Of a DNA stretch of 64,000 bases, positions 1 to 10,644 are shown in pieces. The stretch's first letter is position 1. The number at the start of each line of letters is the position of its first letter. The stretch comes from Mycobacterium decipiens (GTDB lineage: Bacteria; Actinomycetota; Actinomycetes; Mycobacteriales; Mycobacteriaceae). Both the position numbers and the translations under genes were made by a program. The DNA is taken from assembly GCF_963853665.1 (NCBI RefSeq), contig NZ_OY970459.1, positions 5,146,001-5,210,000 of the forward strand. Reading direction: 5' to 3'. Below the pieces are notes generated by a model. The model ran no database searches. It saw nothing but the letters and a program-made list of their open reading frames with translations, and was not told the DNA's origin.

Positions 1-1
1 C

Positions 2-2677
2 CTGGACGGCCCGACCCCGCCCGGCCTCAGCTTCTCGGCGACCGTCGACACCCGCTACAGCAGCAGCCCCACACCACTGAAGATGGCCGCGATGATCCTG
101 GGGGTGGTGCTGACCGGCGCCGCCCTGGTCGCGCTGCACATCCTGGACACCGCCGACGGCACCCGGCACCGGCGGTTCCTGCCCGCGCGTTGGTGGTCGG
201 TCGGCGGCCTGGACGCCTTGGTTATCGCCGTGCTGGTCTGGTGGCATTTCGTCGGGGCCAATACCTCCGACGACGGCTACATCCTGACCATGGCCCGGGT
301 GTCTGAACACGCCGGGTACATGGCGAACTACTACCGCTGGTTCGGCACGCCCGAGGCGCCGTTCGGCTGGTACTACGACCTGCTGGCACTGTGGGCGCAT
401 GTCAGCACCGCCAGCGTGTGGATGCGCCTTCCCACCCTGGCGATGGCGCTGACCTGCTGGTGGGTGATCAGCCGTGAAGTCATCCCGCGGTTGGGTCACG
501 CCGTCAAGACCAACCGGGCCGCGGCGTGGACCGCTGCGGGCATGTTTCTGGCCGTCTGGTTGCCACTGGACAACGGCCTACGACCCGAGCCGATCATCGC
601 CCTGGGCATCCTGCTGACCTGGTGTTCGGTGGAGCGCGCGGTGGCCACCAGCCGGTTGCTGCCGGTAGCGGTCGCCTGCATCCTCGGTGCATTGACCTTG
701 TTCTCCGGGCCGACCGGCATCGCGTCCATCGGCGCGCTGCTGGTCGCGATCGGGCCGCTGCGTACCATCCTGCACCGCCGTTCCAAGCAATTCGGCGTGC
801 TGCCACTGGTGGCGCCCATCCTGGCTGCGGCCACCGTCACGGCGATCCTGATCTTCCGCGACCAGACCTTCGCCGGCGAGGCCCAGGCCAGCTTCCTCAA
901 GCGGGCCGTGGGTCCCAGCCTGAAGTGGTTCGACGAACATATCCGCTACGAGCGGCTGTTCATGGCCAGCCCCGACGGGTCGATCGCCCGCCGCTTCGCC
1001 GTGCTGGCGTTGGTCCTCGCGCTCGCGGTGGCGGTGGCAATGTCGCTGCGTAAGGGCCGCATTCCGGGTACCGCTGCCGGACCGAGCCGCCGCATCATCG
1101 GCATCACCATCATCTCCTTCCTCGCGATGATGTTCACCCCGACCAAGTGGACCCACCACTTCGGAGTGTTCGCCGGGTTGGCCGGGTCGCTGGGTGCGCT
1201 TGCCGCGGTCGCTGTTACCGGCGTTGCGATGCGCTCGCAACGCAACCGGACCGTGTTCGCCGCCGTGGTGGTCTTCGTGTTGGCACTGTCATTCGCCAGC
1301 GTCAACGGCTGGTGGTACGTGTCCAACTTCGGTGTGCCGTGGTCGAACTCGTTCCCGAAATTGCGATGGTCACTCACCACTGCACTTCTCGAGCTCACGG
1401 TGCTGGTGCTGCTGCTGGCGGCATGGTTCCACTTCGTCGCCAACGGTAGCGGGCGCCTGAAAATCGGACGAGCCCGACCTGGGGCGCGGCTTGCGCAAAT
1501 TGTCCAGTCCCCGTTAGCAATTGCCACGTGGTTGCTGGTGGTTTTCGAGGTGGTGTCGCTGACCCAGGCGATGATTTCCCAGTACCCGGCGTGGTCGGTG
1601 GGCCGGTCCAACCTGCAAGCGTTAGCGGGCAGGACCTGCGGGCTGGCCGAGGACGTGCTGGTGGAGTTGGATCCCAACGCGGGCATGCTGACACCGGCGA
1701 CCGTTCCGGTGGCCGACGCCCTGGGGGCCGGCCTGTCTGAAGCGTTCACGCCCAACGGCATTCCCGCCGACGTTTCCGCCGACCCGGTGATGGAACGTCC
1801 GGGCGACCGTAGTTTCCTCAACAACGACGGGCTGATCACCGCCAGCGAACCCGGCACCGAAGGTGGCACCACGGCCGCACCGGGGATCAACGGCTCGCGC
1901 GCCCGGCTGCCCTACGATCTAGACCCGGCCCGCACGCCGGTGCTGGGCAGCTGGCATTCCGGCATACAGGTGCCCGCCATGCTGCGGTCCGCCTGGTACC
2001 GACTCCCGCCCAGGGACCAGTCGGGCAGCGCGCCCGTGTTGGTGGTGACCGCGGCGGGCCGGTTCGACCTGCGCGAGGTCCAGTTGCAGTGGGCCACCGA
2101 CGAACAGGCGGCCACCGGACACCACGGTGGCTCAATAGAATTCGGCGATGTGGGTGCGGCGCCGGCCTGGCGCAACCTACGAGCCCCCCTGTCCTGGATC
2201 CCGAGCACAGCCACCCAGGTCCGCCTGGTCGCCGACGACAACGACCTGTCACCGCAACACTGGATCGCACTCACCCCACCGCGGATTCCACAAGTGCGGA
2301 CGTTGCAGGATGTGGTCGGCTCACAGGACCCGGTGTTCCTGGACTGGCTGGTGGGTCTGGCGTTCCCCTGCCAGCGACCGTTCGGACACCACAACGGTGT
2401 CGACGAAACGCCGAAATGGCGCATCCTGCCGGACCGGTTCGGCGCCGAGGCCAATTCCCCGGTGATGGACAACAACGGCGGCGGCCCGCTGGGCATCACC
2501 GAGCTGCTGGTGCGAGCGACCACGGTGGCCAGCTACCTCAAAGAGGATTGGTTTAGGGACTGGGGTGCGCTGCAGCGGTTGACGCCGTATTACCCCGGGG
2601 CCCAACCGGCCCGTCTGCAGCTGGGGACGGCGACCCGCAGCGGACTGTGGAACCCAGCACCGCTGCGCAAGGGCTAG
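2..2677 (+). CDS. embC: Arabinosyltransferase EmbC, 5'-truncated by the window
   Basis: Integral membrane GT-C arabinosyltransferase that extends the arabinan of lipoarabinomannan using decaprenyl-phosphoryl-arabinose; an ethambutol target. The open frame runs from base 2 with no start, so only the last 891 residues or so are present, against about 1094 in the Mtb protein. The reading opens with the periplasmic-domain end (PTPPGLSFSATVDTRY). It continues through many hydrophobic helices, the GT-C acidic motif SDDGYI with NYYRWFGTPEAPFGWYY, the loop FTPTKWTHHFGVFAGL, and a soluble C-terminal carbohydrate-binding half ending near WNPAPLRKG. Being first in the embC-embA-embB order identifies it as EmbC rather than a paralogue. 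A tandem repeat begins directly at its stop codon. Confidence 0.95.
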   Translation: MDGPTPPGLSFSATVDTRYSSSPTPLKMAAMILGVVLTGAALVALHILDTADGTRHRRFLPARWWSVGGLDALVIAVLVWWHFVGANTSDDGYILTMARVSEHAGYMANYYRWFGTPEAPFGWYYDLLALWAHVSTASVWMRLPTLAMALTCWWVISREVIPRLGHAVKTNRAAAWTAAGMFLAVWLPLDNGLRPEPIIALGILLTWCSVERAVATSRLLPVAVACILGALTLFSGPTGIASIGALLVAIGPLRTILHRRSKQFGVLPLVAPILAAATVTAILIFRDQTFAGEAQASFLKRAVGPSLKWFDEHIRYERLFMASPDGSIARRFAVLALVLALAVAVAMSLRKGRIPGTAAGPSRRIIGITIISFLAMMFTPTKWTHHFGVFAGLAGSLGALAAVAVTGVAMRSQRNRTVFAAVVVFVLALSFASVNGWWYVSNFGVPWSNSFPKLRWSLTTALLELTVLVLLLAAWFHFVANGSGRLKIGRARPGARLAQIVQSPLAIATWLLVVFEVVSLTQAMISQYPAWSVGRSNLQALAGRTCGLAEDVLVELDPNAGMLTPATVPVADALGAGLSEAFTPNGIPADVSADPVMERPGDRSFLNNDGLITASEPGTEGGTTAAPGINGSRARLPYDLDPARTPVLGSWHSGIQVPAMLRSAWYRLPPRDQSGSAPVLVVTAAGRFDLREVQLQWATDEQAATGHHGGSIEFGDVGAAPAWRNLRAPLSWIPSTATQVRLVADDNDLSPQHWIALTPPRIPQVRTLQDVVGSQDPVFLDWLVGLAFPCQRPFGHHNGVDETPKWRILPDRFGAEANSPVMDNNGGGPLGITELLVRATTVASYLKEDWFRDWGALQRLTPYYPGAQPARLQLGTATRSGLWNPAPLRKG

Positions 2678-2827
2678 CCGCTTCGCGGCCCCGCATCCTC
2701 ACCGCACCAAATCCGATCGTCCGGCTCGTCCGCACGGCCGCTTCGCGGCCCCGCATCCTCACCGCACCAAATCCGATCGTCCGGCTCGTCCGCACGGCCG
2801 CTTCGCGGCCCCGCATCCTCACCGCAC
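2678..2827. repeat. 60-bp tandem repeat, 2.5 copies, between embC and embA
   Basis: Units at 2678-2737 and 2738-2797 read identically, and a third copy is cut after 30 bases at 2827. Each unit opens with CCGCTTCGCGG, which with its flanking bases makes a short GC hairpin (GGCCGC/GCGGCC around TTC). The array starts one base after the embC stop and ends about 15 bases before the embA -10 hexamer, so the -35 region of embA falls inside the partial third copy. It fills most of the 178-base embC-embA spacer. There are no unique spacers between units, so it is a VNTR-type array, not a CRISPR. Confidence 0.93.
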
Positions 2828-2841
2828 TTAACCGCGTCGCA

Positions 2842-2847
2842 TACCAT
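2842..2847 (+). promoter_or_regulatory. Probable embA -10 element, leaderless start
   Basis: TACCAT lies 8 bases before the embA GTG at 2856, the spacing expected of a leaderless mycobacterial transcript. In Mtb, ethambutol-linked promoter changes are known at -12 and -16 relative to the embA start. Here -12 (2844) and -16 (2840) are both C. A C-to-T change at -12 would turn TACCAT into TATCAT, closer to a consensus -10, which fits those mutations acting by raising transcription. Confidence 0.6.
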
Positions 2848-2855
2848 CGACCCTC

Positions 2856-5800
2856 GTGTCCCTGGACGGTAATGAGCGATCTCACCGGATCGCACGCTTG
2901 GCAGCCGTCGTCTCGGGCATCGCTGGCCTGCTGTTGTGCGCCATCGTTCCGCTGCTTCCGGTGAGACAAACCACCGCGACCATCCTGTGGCCCCAGGGCA
3001 CCACCAACAACGGAAACATCACCCAGGTCACGGCTCCCCTGGTAGCTGGGGCGCCGCGTGCCCTGGACATCTCTATCCCCTGCTCGGCCATCGCCACACT
3101 GGGCGCCGACGGCGGTCTGGTGCTGTCCACACTGCCGGCCGGCGGCGTGGACACGGGTAAAGCCGGCCTGTTCGTACGCGCCGACAAGGACACGGTCGTC
3201 GTGGCGTTCCGTGACTCGGTGGCCGCTGCGGCACCTCGCGCCGCGATCGCTGCGGGAGCCTGCAGCGCGCTGCACATCTGGGCCGATGCCCGCGGCGCAG
3301 GTGCCGACTTCGCGGGTATCCCGGGCGCCGCCGGCAGCACCCTGCCTCCCGAAAAGAAGCCCCAGGTGGGCGGGATCTTCACCGACCTGAAGGTCCCCGC
3401 ACAGCCCGGGCTGTCGGCGCGCGTCGACATCGACACCCGATTCATCACGACGCCGAGCGCGGTGAAACAAGCCGCGATGTTCCTGGGCGTGCTGGCGGTG
3501 CTGGTCGCCATTGTCGGCCTGGCCACCCTGGACCGCCTCAGCAGGGGGCACACGCTGCGCGATTGGCTGGCCCGACATCGCCCGCGGGTGCGCGTCGGAT
3601 TCGCCAGCTGGCTCGCCGACGCAGGGGTGATCGCCACCCTGCTGCTCTGGCATGTGATCGGCGCCACCTCGTCCGACGACGGCTACATCCTGACTATTGC
3701 CCGAGCCGCGCCGAAGGCCGGCTATGTGGCCAACTACTACCGATATTTCGGCACGACGGAGGCACCGTTCGACTGGTATGCCGGGGTACTGGCCCATTTC
3801 GCGGCGGTGAGCACCGCCGGCGTGTGGATGCGCCTGCCCGCCACACTGGCCGGGATCGCGTGCTGGCTGATCATCAGCCATTTCATGCTTCGGCGGCTGG
3901 GACCGGGCAAGGGCGGCCTGACGTCCAACCGGGTTGCGGTGTTCACCGCGGGCGCGGTGTTCCTCGCCGCCTGGCTACCGTTCAACAACGGCCTGCGGCC
4001 CGAGCCACTGATCGCGCTGGGTGTGCTGGTCACCTGGGTGCTGGTGGAACGCTCGGTCGCGTTGGGGCGGCTGGCCCCGGCCGCGGTGGCCATCATCGTC
4101 GCGACGCTCACCGCAACGCTGGCCCCGCAGGGATTGATTGCCGTGGCGGCACTGCTGACCGGCGCCCGGGCCATCGCCCAAGTGATCCGGCGACGCCGAG
4201 CCACCGACGGGCTGCTGGCGCCCCTGGCGGTGCTAGCGGCGTCATTGTCGCTGATCACCGTCGTGGTGTTCCGGGACCAGACGCTCGCCACGGTGGCCGA
4301 GTCCGCACGCATCAAGTACAAGGTCGGGCCGACGATCGCCTGGTACCAAGACTTCCTGCGCTACTACTTCCTTACCGTGGAGAGCAACGTCGAGGGTTCA
4401 ATGTCGCGGCGATTCGCGGTGCTGGTGCTGCTGCTCTGCCTGTTCGGCGTGCTGTTCGTGCTGCTGCGGCGCGGGCGGGTGTCTGGGCTGGCGAGCGGCC
4501 CGGCCTGGCGGTTGATCGGCACCACCGCGGTCGGCCTGCTGCTACTCACGTTCACCCCCACCAAGTGGGCCGTGCAGTTCGGCGCGTTCGCCGGACTGGC
4601 CGGGGCCCTGGGTGCGGTCACCGCGTTCATTTTCGCCCGGATCGGTCTGCACAGTCGACGAAATCTCACGCTGTATGTCACCGCGTTGCTGTTCGTGCTG
4701 GCGTGGGCCACCTCCGGCATCAATGGCTGGTTCTACGTGGGCAACTACGGGGTGCCGTGGTACGACATCCAGCCCGTCATCGCCAGCCACCCGGTGACGT
4801 CGATGTTCCTGACGCTGTCGATCCTCACCGGCCTGCTCGCCGCCTGGTACCACTTCCGCATGGACTACGCCGGACACACCGAAGTCAAAGACAGCCGGCG
4901 CAACCGCATCCTGGCCTCCTCCCCACTGCTGGTGGTCGCGGTGATCATGGTCGCAGGCGAAGTCGGCTCGATGGCCAAGGGTGCGGTGTTCCGCTACCCG
5001 CTCTACACCACCGCCAAGGTCAACCTGGCCGCGCTCAGCAGCGGGCTCTCACCCACGAGCTGCGCGATGGCCGACGACGTGCTTGCCGAGCCCGACCCCA
5101 ATGCCGGCATGCTGCAACCAGTTCCGGGCCAGGCATTCGGCCCCGCGGGCCCGCTCGGCGGCATAAACCCGGTTGGCTTCAAACCCGAAGGCGTGGGCGA
5201 TGACCTGAAGTCCGACCCGGTGGTGACCAAACCCGGGCTGGTCAATTCCGATGCGTCGCCCAACAAGCCCAACGCCGCCATCAGTGACTCCGCCGGCACC
5301 GCCGGAGGAAAGGGCCCGGTCGGGATGAACGGGTCACACGCGGCGCTGCCATTCGGGCTGGACCCGGCACGCACCCCGGTGATGGGCAGCTACGGCGAGA
5401 ACAGCCTGGCCGCCACGGCCACTTCGGCCTGGTACCAGTTGCCCGCCAATTGGAAAGAAAGTACCCGGGACCGGCCACTGGTGGTGGTCACCGCGGCCGG
5501 CGAAATCTGGTCCTACAAAGAAGACGGCGATTTCATCTACGGCCAGTCGCTGAAGCTGCAGTGGGGCGCCACCCGCCCCGACGGCAGCATCCAACCACTA
5601 GGGCAGGTGTTCCCGATCGACATCGGGCCGCAACCCGCCTGGCGCAATCTGCGATTCCCACTGACCGGGGCGCCGCCGGAGGCCGACGTGGCGCGCATCG
5701 TCGCCTATGACCCGAACCTGAGCCCCGAGCAGTGGTTCGCGTTCACCCCGCCCCGGGTTCCGGTGTTGCAAACACTGCAGCAACTGATCGGGTCCCAGGC

Positions 5801-6161
5801 GCCGGTGTTGATGGACATCGCGACCGCAGCCAACTTCCCCTGCCAACGACCGTTCTCCGAGCACCTCGGAGTTGCCGAACTTCCGCAGTACCGCATCCTG
5901 CCGGATCACAAGCAGACCGCGGCGTCGTCGAACCTGTGGCAGTCCAGCCAGACCGGCGGTCCGTTCCTGTTCACCCAGGCACTGCTGCGAACCTCGACGG
6001 TCGCCACCTATCTGCGCGGCGACTGGTATCGCGACTGGGGATCGGTGGAGCAGTATTACCGCCTGGTGCCGGCCGCTCAGGCGCCGGAAGCCGTTGTCCA
6101 AGCGGGCGTGATCACCGTGCCCGGCTGGAGCCGCCAAGGACCGATTAGGGCGCTGCCATGA
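2856..6161 (+). CDS. embA: Arabinosyltransferase EmbA
   Basis: Membrane GT-C arabinosyltransferase that pairs with EmbB to build the branched hexa-arabinoside end of arabinogalactan, using decaprenyl-phosphoryl-arabinose. The GTG start gives 1101 residues (about 1094 in Mtb), and from residue 4 on it aligns almost without gaps with Mtb EmbA. Order: first helix with [12 protein letters not shown], periplasmic domain, multi-helix core with the [18 protein letters not shown] acidic loop and [16 protein letters not shown], then the C-terminal carbohydrate-binding half, which contains [11 protein letters not shown] and ends with PGPIRALP-type residues. The stop overlaps the embB ATG (ATGA), so the two are translationally coupled. 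The promoter at 2842-2847 suggests transcription independent of embC. Confidence 0.97.
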   Translation: MSLDGNERSHRIARLAAVVSGIAGLLLCAIVPLLPVRQTTATILWPQGTTNNGNITQVTAPLVAGAPRALDISIPCSAIATLGADGGLVLSTLPAGGVDTGKAGLFVRADKDTVVVAFRDSVAAAAPRAAIAAGACSALHIWADARGAGADFAGIPGAAGSTLPPEKKPQVGGIFTDLKVPAQPGLSARVDIDTRFITTPSAVKQAAMFLGVLAVLVAIVGLATLDRLSRGHTLRDWLARHRPRVRVGFASWLADAGVIATLLLWHVIGATSSDDGYILTIARAAPKAGYVANYYRYFGTTEAPFDWYAGVLAHFAAVSTAGVWMRLPATLAGIACWLIISHFMLRRLGPGKGGLTSNRVAVFTAGAVFLAAWLPFNNGLRPEPLIALGVLVTWVLVERSVALGRLAPAAVAIIVATLTATLAPQGLIAVAALLTGARAIAQVIRRRRATDGLLAPLAVLAASLSLITVVVFRDQTLATVAESARIKYKVGPTIAWYQDFLRYYFLTVESNVEGSMSRRFAVLVLLLCLFGVLFVLLRRGRVSGLASGPAWRLIGTTAVGLLLLTFTPTKWAVQFGAFAGLAGALGAVTAFIFARIGLHSRRNLTLYVTALLFVLAWATSGINGWFYVGNYGVPWYDIQPVIASHPVTSMFLTLSILTGLLAAWYHFRMDYAGHTEVKDSRRNRILASSPLLVVAVIMVAGEVGSMAKGAVFRYPLYTTAKVNLAALSSGLSPTSCAMADDVLAEPDPNAGMLQPVPGQAFGPAGPLGGINPVGFKPEGVGDDLKSDPVVTKPGLVNSDASPNKPNAAISDSAGTAGGKGPVGMNGSHAALPFGLDPARTPVMGSYGENSLAATATSAWYQLPANWKESTRDRPLVVVTAAGEIWSYKEDGDFIYGQSLKLQWGATRPDGSIQPLGQVFPIDIGPQPAWRNLRFPLTGAPPEADVARIVAYDPNLSPEQWFAFTPPRVPVLQTLQQLIGSQAPVLMDIATAANFPCQRPFSEHLGVAELPQYRILPDHKQTAASSNLWQSSQTGGPFLFTQALLRTSTVATYLRGDWYRDWGSVEQYYRLVPAAQAPEAVVQAGVITVPGWSRQGPIRALP

Positions 6162-9100
6162 GCATCACCGACGAGATGGTCGCCCGCCCCGCCGCTCAGG
6201 ACACCCGCGGCGACGTGCGGGTGACCCGCTGGGTGGCGACCATCGCCGGCCTGATCGGCTTCGTGTTGTCGGTCGCGACCCCGTTGCTGCCGGTCGTGCA
6301 GACCACCGCGATGCTCAACTGGCCGCAAAACGGGCAACTGGGCAGCGTGACGGCGCCGTTGATTTCGCTGACGCCGGTAGATCTGACGGCCTCCGTGCCG
6401 TGCAGCGTAGTGCGGGACATGCCGGCCAACGGCGGAGTGGTGCTGGGCACCGCACCCAGGCAGGGCAAGGACGCCAATCTTCAGGCGTTGTTCGTCGTCG
6501 TCAGCGGCCAGCGGGTAGACGTCACCGACCGCAACGTGGTGATCCTGTCCGTGCCGCGCGACCAGGTGACGTCCCCGCAATGTCAGCGCATCGAGATCAG
6601 CTCGACACACGCCGGCACCTTCGCCACGTTCGTCGGGCTCAACGATCCGACGGGCGCGCCGCTGCGTAGCGGCTTTCCCGATCCCAATCTCCGCCCGCAG
6701 ATCGTCGGGGTGTTCACCGACCTGACCGGTCCCGCGCCGCCCGGGCTGCGGCTCTCCGCCACAATCGATACCCGGTTCTCGACCACGCCGACCACCCTGA
6801 AGCTGCTGGCCATCATCGGGGCGATCGCGGCCACCGTCGTCGCACTCGTCGCGCTGTGGCGTCTCGACCAGCTGGATGGCCGCCGAATGCGCCGGTTGAT
6901 TCCGACGAGCTGGCGCACGTTCACCCTGGCCGACGCCGTGGTGATATTCGGCTTCTTGCTTTGGCATGTGATCGGGGCGAATTCGTCGGACGACGGCTAC
7001 ATCCTGGGCATGGCGCGGGTCGCCGACCGCGCCGGCTACATGTCCAACTACTTCCGCTGGTTCGGTAGCCCGGAAGACCCGTTTGGGTGGTACTACAACC
7101 TGCTGGCGCTAATGACCCACGTCAGCGACGCCAGCATCTGGATGCGGCTGCCGGACCTGTTCGCCGGGCTGGTGTGCTGGCTGCTGCTGTCCCGCGAGGT
7201 GCTACCCCGCCTGGGGCCGGCCGTGGCATCGAGCCAGGCCGCCACCTGGGCGGCGGGCATGGTCCTACTGACCGCGTGGATGCCGTTCAACAACGGCCTT
7301 CGTCCGGAGGGCATTATCGCGCTCGGCTCGTTGGTCACCTATGTGCTGATCGAGCGTTCGATGCGGTACAGCCGGCTGACGCCGGCCGCGCTGGCCGTTG
7401 TCACCGCCGCATTCACGCTCGGTGTCCAGCCCACCGGGCTGATCGCGGTGGCCGCACTGGTGGCCGGCGGCCGCCCGATGCTGCGGATCTTGGTGCGACG
7501 TCATCGCTTGGTCGGCACGTTGCCGTTGGTGTCGCCGATGCTCGCCGCCGGCACCATCATCCTGACGGTGGTATTCGCCGACCAGACACTGTCGACGGTG
7601 TTGGAAGCCACCAGGGTGCGCGGCAAGATCGGGCCAAGTCAGGCGTGGTACACCGAGAACCTGCGCTACTACTACCTGATCCTGCCCACCGTGGACGGTT
7701 CGCTGTCGCGCCGGTTCGGCTTCTTGATCACCGCGCTCTGTCTATTCACAGCGGTTTTCATCATGTTGCGGCGCAAGCGAATTCCCGGTGTGGCCCGCGG
7801 CCCGGCATGGCGGCTGATGGGTGTCATCTTCGGCACGATGTTTTTCCTGATGTTCACCCCCACCAAGTGGGTGCACCACTTCGGGCTGTTCGCCGCCGTC
7901 GGGTCGGCGATGGCCGCGCTGACGACGGTGTTGGTATCGCCATCGGTGTTGCGCTGGTCACGCAACCGGATGGCATTCCTGGCGGCGCTGTTCTTCATGC
8001 TGGCATTGTGTTTCGCCACCACCAACGGCTGGTGGTATGTCTCCAGCTACGGTGTGCCGTTCAACAGCACGATGCCCAAGATCGACGGGATCACGGTTAG
8101 CACAATCTTTTTCGCGCTGTTCGCGATCGCCGCGCTGTATGCGGCCTGGCTGCACTTCGCGCCCCGGGGCAGCGGCGAGGGCCGGCTGACCCGCGCGCTC
8201 ACCCAGGCGCCGGTACCCATCGCCGCCGGCTTTATGGCGCTGGTGTTCGTCGCGTCGATGGTCATCGGGATCGTGCGGCAGTACCCCACCTACTCCAACG
8301 GCTGGTCCAACATGCGCGCGTTCGTCGGCGGCTGCGGACTGGCCGACGACGTGCTCGTCGAGCCGGATACCAACGCGGGTTTCATGAAGCCACTGCCCGG
8401 CGATTACGGCCCGCTTGGCCCACTAGGTGGAACTAATCCCGTCGGCTTTACGCCCAATGGAGTACCGCAACAAACGGTGGCCGAGGCGATCGTGATGAAG
8501 CCGAACCAGCCCGGCACTGACTACGACTGGGACCAGCCGACCAAGCTGAAGACCCCGGGTATCAACGGGTCGACTGTGCCGCTGCCCTATGGGCTCGATC
8601 CCGCCCGGGTGCCATTGGCGGGCACCTACACCACCGGAGCGCAGCAGCAGAGCATGCTCACCTCGGCGTGGTACCAACTGCCCAAGCCCGATGACGGGCA
8701 TCCGTTGGTGGTGGTGACCGCCGCGGGCAAGATCGCCGGCAACAGCGTGCTGCACGGGTACACCCCCGGGCAGACCGTCGTGCTCGAATACGCCAAGCCC
8801 GGTCCGGGCGAGTTGGTGCCGGCCGGGCGAATGGTGCCCGACGACCTGTTCGGGGAGCAGCCCAAGGCGTGGCGCAACCTGCGGTTTGCTCGATCCAAGA
8901 TGCCCGCGGACGCCGTCGCGGTCCGGCTGGTGGTCGAGGACCTGTCGTTGACACCGGAAGATTGGGTCGCGGTGACCCCGCCGCGGGTGCCGGAGCTGCG
9001 CTCCCTGCAGGAGTATGTCGGCTCGACCCAGCCGGTGCTGCTGGACTGGGCGGTCGGGCTGGCCTTCCCGTGCCAGCAGCCGATGTTGCACGTCAACGGC

Positions 9101-9382
9101 GTCACCGAGATCCCGAAGTTCCGCATCACGCCGGACTACAACGCCAAGAAGCTGGACACCGACACCTGGGAGGACGGCACCAACGGCGGCCTGCTCGGCA
9201 TCACCGACCTGCTATTGCGGGCCCATGTCATGGCCACCTATCTGTCCCGCGACTGGGCCCGCGACTGGGGGTCACTGCGCAAGTTCGACACCCTGGTCGA
9301 CGCCCCGCCCGCACAGCTCGACCTGAGCGCGGCAACCCACAGCGGCTTGTGGTCGCCCGGGCGGATCCGAATCGGTCCGTAG
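6158..9382 (+). CDS. embB: Arabinosyltransferase EmbB, main ethambutol target
   Basis: Partner of EmbA in forming the terminal arabinan motif of arabinogalactan; membrane GT-C enzyme. 1074 residues from ATG 6158, shorter than the Mtb protein (1098). The N-terminus is recast ([11 protein letters not shown]) and the cytoplasmic loop after WRLDQLDGR lacks roughly 18-20 residues before MRRLIP. The acidic motif [15 protein letters not shown] is intact. Its methionine, residue 285 here (codon 7010-7012), corresponds to Mtb Met306, the commonest ethambutol-resistance position, and is the susceptible residue. It ends [12 protein letters not shown]. Last of the emb trio; the next gene follows after 41 bases. 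Confidence 0.97.
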   Translation: MSITDEMVARPAAQDTRGDVRVTRWVATIAGLIGFVLSVATPLLPVVQTTAMLNWPQNGQLGSVTAPLISLTPVDLTASVPCSVVRDMPANGGVVLGTAPRQGKDANLQALFVVVSGQRVDVTDRNVVILSVPRDQVTSPQCQRIEISSTHAGTFATFVGLNDPTGAPLRSGFPDPNLRPQIVGVFTDLTGPAPPGLRLSATIDTRFSTTPTTLKLLAIIGAIAATVVALVALWRLDQLDGRRMRRLIPTSWRTFTLADAVVIFGFLLWHVIGANSSDDGYILGMARVADRAGYMSNYFRWFGSPEDPFGWYYNLLALMTHVSDASIWMRLPDLFAGLVCWLLLSREVLPRLGPAVASSQAATWAAGMVLLTAWMPFNNGLRPEGIIALGSLVTYVLIERSMRYSRLTPAALAVVTAAFTLGVQPTGLIAVAALVAGGRPMLRILVRRHRLVGTLPLVSPMLAAGTIILTVVFADQTLSTVLEATRVRGKIGPSQAWYTENLRYYYLILPTVDGSLSRRFGFLITALCLFTAVFIMLRRKRIPGVARGPAWRLMGVIFGTMFFLMFTPTKWVHHFGLFAAVGSAMAALTTVLVSPSVLRWSRNRMAFLAALFFMLALCFATTNGWWYVSSYGVPFNSTMPKIDGITVSTIFFALFAIAALYAAWLHFAPRGSGEGRLTRALTQAPVPIAAGFMALVFVASMVIGIVRQYPTYSNGWSNMRAFVGGCGLADDVLVEPDTNAGFMKPLPGDYGPLGPLGGTNPVGFTPNGVPQQTVAEAIVMKPNQPGTDYDWDQPTKLKTPGINGSTVPLPYGLDPARVPLAGTYTTGAQQQSMLTSAWYQLPKPDDGHPLVVVTAAGKIAGNSVLHGYTPGQTVVLEYAKPGPGELVPAGRMVPDDLFGEQPKAWRNLRFARSKMPADAVAVRLVVEDLSLTPEDWVAVTPPRVPELRSLQEYVGSTQPVLLDWAVGLAFPCQQPMLHVNGVTEIPKFRITPDYNAKKLDTDTWEDGTNGGLLGITDLLLRAHVMATYLSRDWARDWGSLRKFDTLVDAPPAQLDLSAATHSGLWSPGRIRIGP

Positions 9383-9385
9383 GGC

Positions 9386-9400
9386 CGCCGGTGACCGGCG
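9386..9400. other. Perfect 15-base palindrome after embB
   Basis: CGCCGGTGACCGGCG, two 7-base arms around one base, begins 4 bases after the embB stop. It could be a weak terminator stem or a protein site. There is no T-run after it, so termination is unproven. Confidence 0.3.
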
Positions 9401-9423
9401 CTTGCCGACCGACGGCCGCATCC

Positions 9424-10569
9424 ATGTCGCAACCTATGCTGCACGGTATGCACGAGGCCGGCGACCAGATTGGCAGGTCTGCGCTGGGCGCGGTCTCGTC
9501 ACGGAGGTCCGCCCTGGCCGCGGCGGGGTTAGCCGTCGCCGGCGCAGGCGTTTTGGGCACGTCGGCCTGCGGTCCGGCAAAGTCTCCCGCGCCGCCTCGC
9601 CCGGCTACATTGCCCGACAATGCGCTGATCACTCTCGGGGTCGCCGCCGGCCCGCCGCCCACACCCAACCGAATCGGGATCTCGTCGGTGCTGAAAATTG
9701 GCGGCGCTGTCTATGTGATCGATTGCGGCCTGGGCTCGCTGAACGCATTCACCAACGCGGGCCTGCAATTCGATGACCTCAGAGCGATTTTTATCACCCA
9801 CTTGCACACCGACCACATCGTCGACTACTACAGCTTCTTCCTGTCCGGCGGCTTCCAGGCCCCGCCCGGCCGCGCACCGATCCGCGTTTATGGTCCCGGT
9901 CCAGCCGGCGGATTGCCGCCAAGCGAACTCGGCAACCCGAATCCAGCCACGGTCAACCCCGCCAACCCGGCGCCAGGGCTCGCCGCGACCACCGAAGCGC
10001 TGCACCAAGCCTTCGCTTACACCAGCAACATCTTCATCCGCGACTACGGCATCGATAACGTTGGCGACCTGGTCAAGGTCACCGAGATCGCGGTGCCAGC
10101 GGGGTCGGACTTTCGCAACAGAGCGCCGAACATGGGTCCGTTCTCGGTGGTAGCGGACGACAACGTATCGGTCACCGCGACGCTGGTGTCCCACTACGAC
10201 GTCTACCCCGCATTCGGCTTCCGCTTCGATGTGAAGAAACCGGCTGTGTCCGTTACCTTCTCGGGTGACACCACCAAATCCGACAACCTGATTGCTCTCG
10301 CGCGCGGCACAGACATCCTGGTCCACGAGGCGATGTTCAGCCTCGATACCGCCTACTACGGCAACGTTTTCCCGCCGAACTATTTGCCGAACTCGCACAC
10401 CTCGGCGGAGCAGGTGGGCGAGGTGGCCGCGGCGGCCAGGCCGAAGCATTTGATCCTGAGCCACTACGCCCCCGACTACCTACCCGACTCGCAATGGCTC
10501 GACAAGATCAACAAGAACTACTCGGGTAAAACCACCGTCGCAAGGGACGGCCAGGTCTTTGCTCTGTGA
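9424..10569 (+). CDS. Tat-type lipoprotein with metallo-beta-lactamase fold (Rv3796-like)
   Basis: Probable exported metal-dependent hydrolase; substrate unknown. The N-terminus has a twin-arginine stretch (SSRRSALAAAG), a hydrophobic core and a lipobox-like GTSAC, so a Tat-exported lipid-anchored protein is likely. The MBL zinc motif HLHTDH is near residue 126, with later conserved pieces SGDTTKSD, LVHEAMF and LILSHYAPDY. This resembles the RNase Z/arylsulfatase branch of the fold. Three in-frame ATGs (9424, 9436, 9448) are possible and none has a good ribosome site. The start at 9424 gives 381 residues; Mtb Rv3796 is annotated at 375. It lies 41 bases after embB and may be read from the emb operon. 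Confidence 0.85.
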   Translation: MSQPMLHGMHEAGDQIGRSALGAVSSRRSALAAAGLAVAGAGVLGTSACGPAKSPAPPRPATLPDNALITLGVAAGPPPTPNRIGISSVLKIGGAVYVIDCGLGSLNAFTNAGLQFDDLRAIFITHLHTDHIVDYYSFFLSGGFQAPPGRAPIRVYGPGPAGGLPPSELGNPNPATVNPANPAPGLAATTEALHQAFAYTSNIFIRDYGIDNVGDLVKVTEIAVPAGSDFRNRAPNMGPFSVVADDNVSVTATLVSHYDVYPAFGFRFDVKKPAVSVTFSGDTTKSDNLIALARGTDILVHEAMFSLDTAYYGNVFPPNYLPNSHTSAEQVGEVAAAARPKHLILSHYAPDYLPDSQWLDKINKNYSGKTTVARDGQVFAL

Positions 10570-10604
10570 TCCGTCAGCGCAGCCCGCGGTGTGGGTTCGG
10601 ATTG

Positions 10605-10640
10605 CGGATAGACATATATAAAACCTATGTAATAGGGTCG
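10605..10640 (+). promoter_or_regulatory. AT-rich fadE35 promoter/operator region
   Basis: A sharply AT-rich stretch in GC-rich DNA directly before fadE35, with inverted arms ACATA (10612-10616) and TATGT (10626-10630) and several -10-like hexamers. This looks like a promoter overlapped by a small dyad, as for a TetR-type repressor. The regulator is unknown. Confidence 0.4.
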
Positions 10641-10644
10641 CATT

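Noticed and set aside
2678..2827. Possible CRISPR array at the embC-embA repeat
   Set aside because: Units are directly adjacent with no variable spacers and no cas genes nearby; it is a tandem VNTR.
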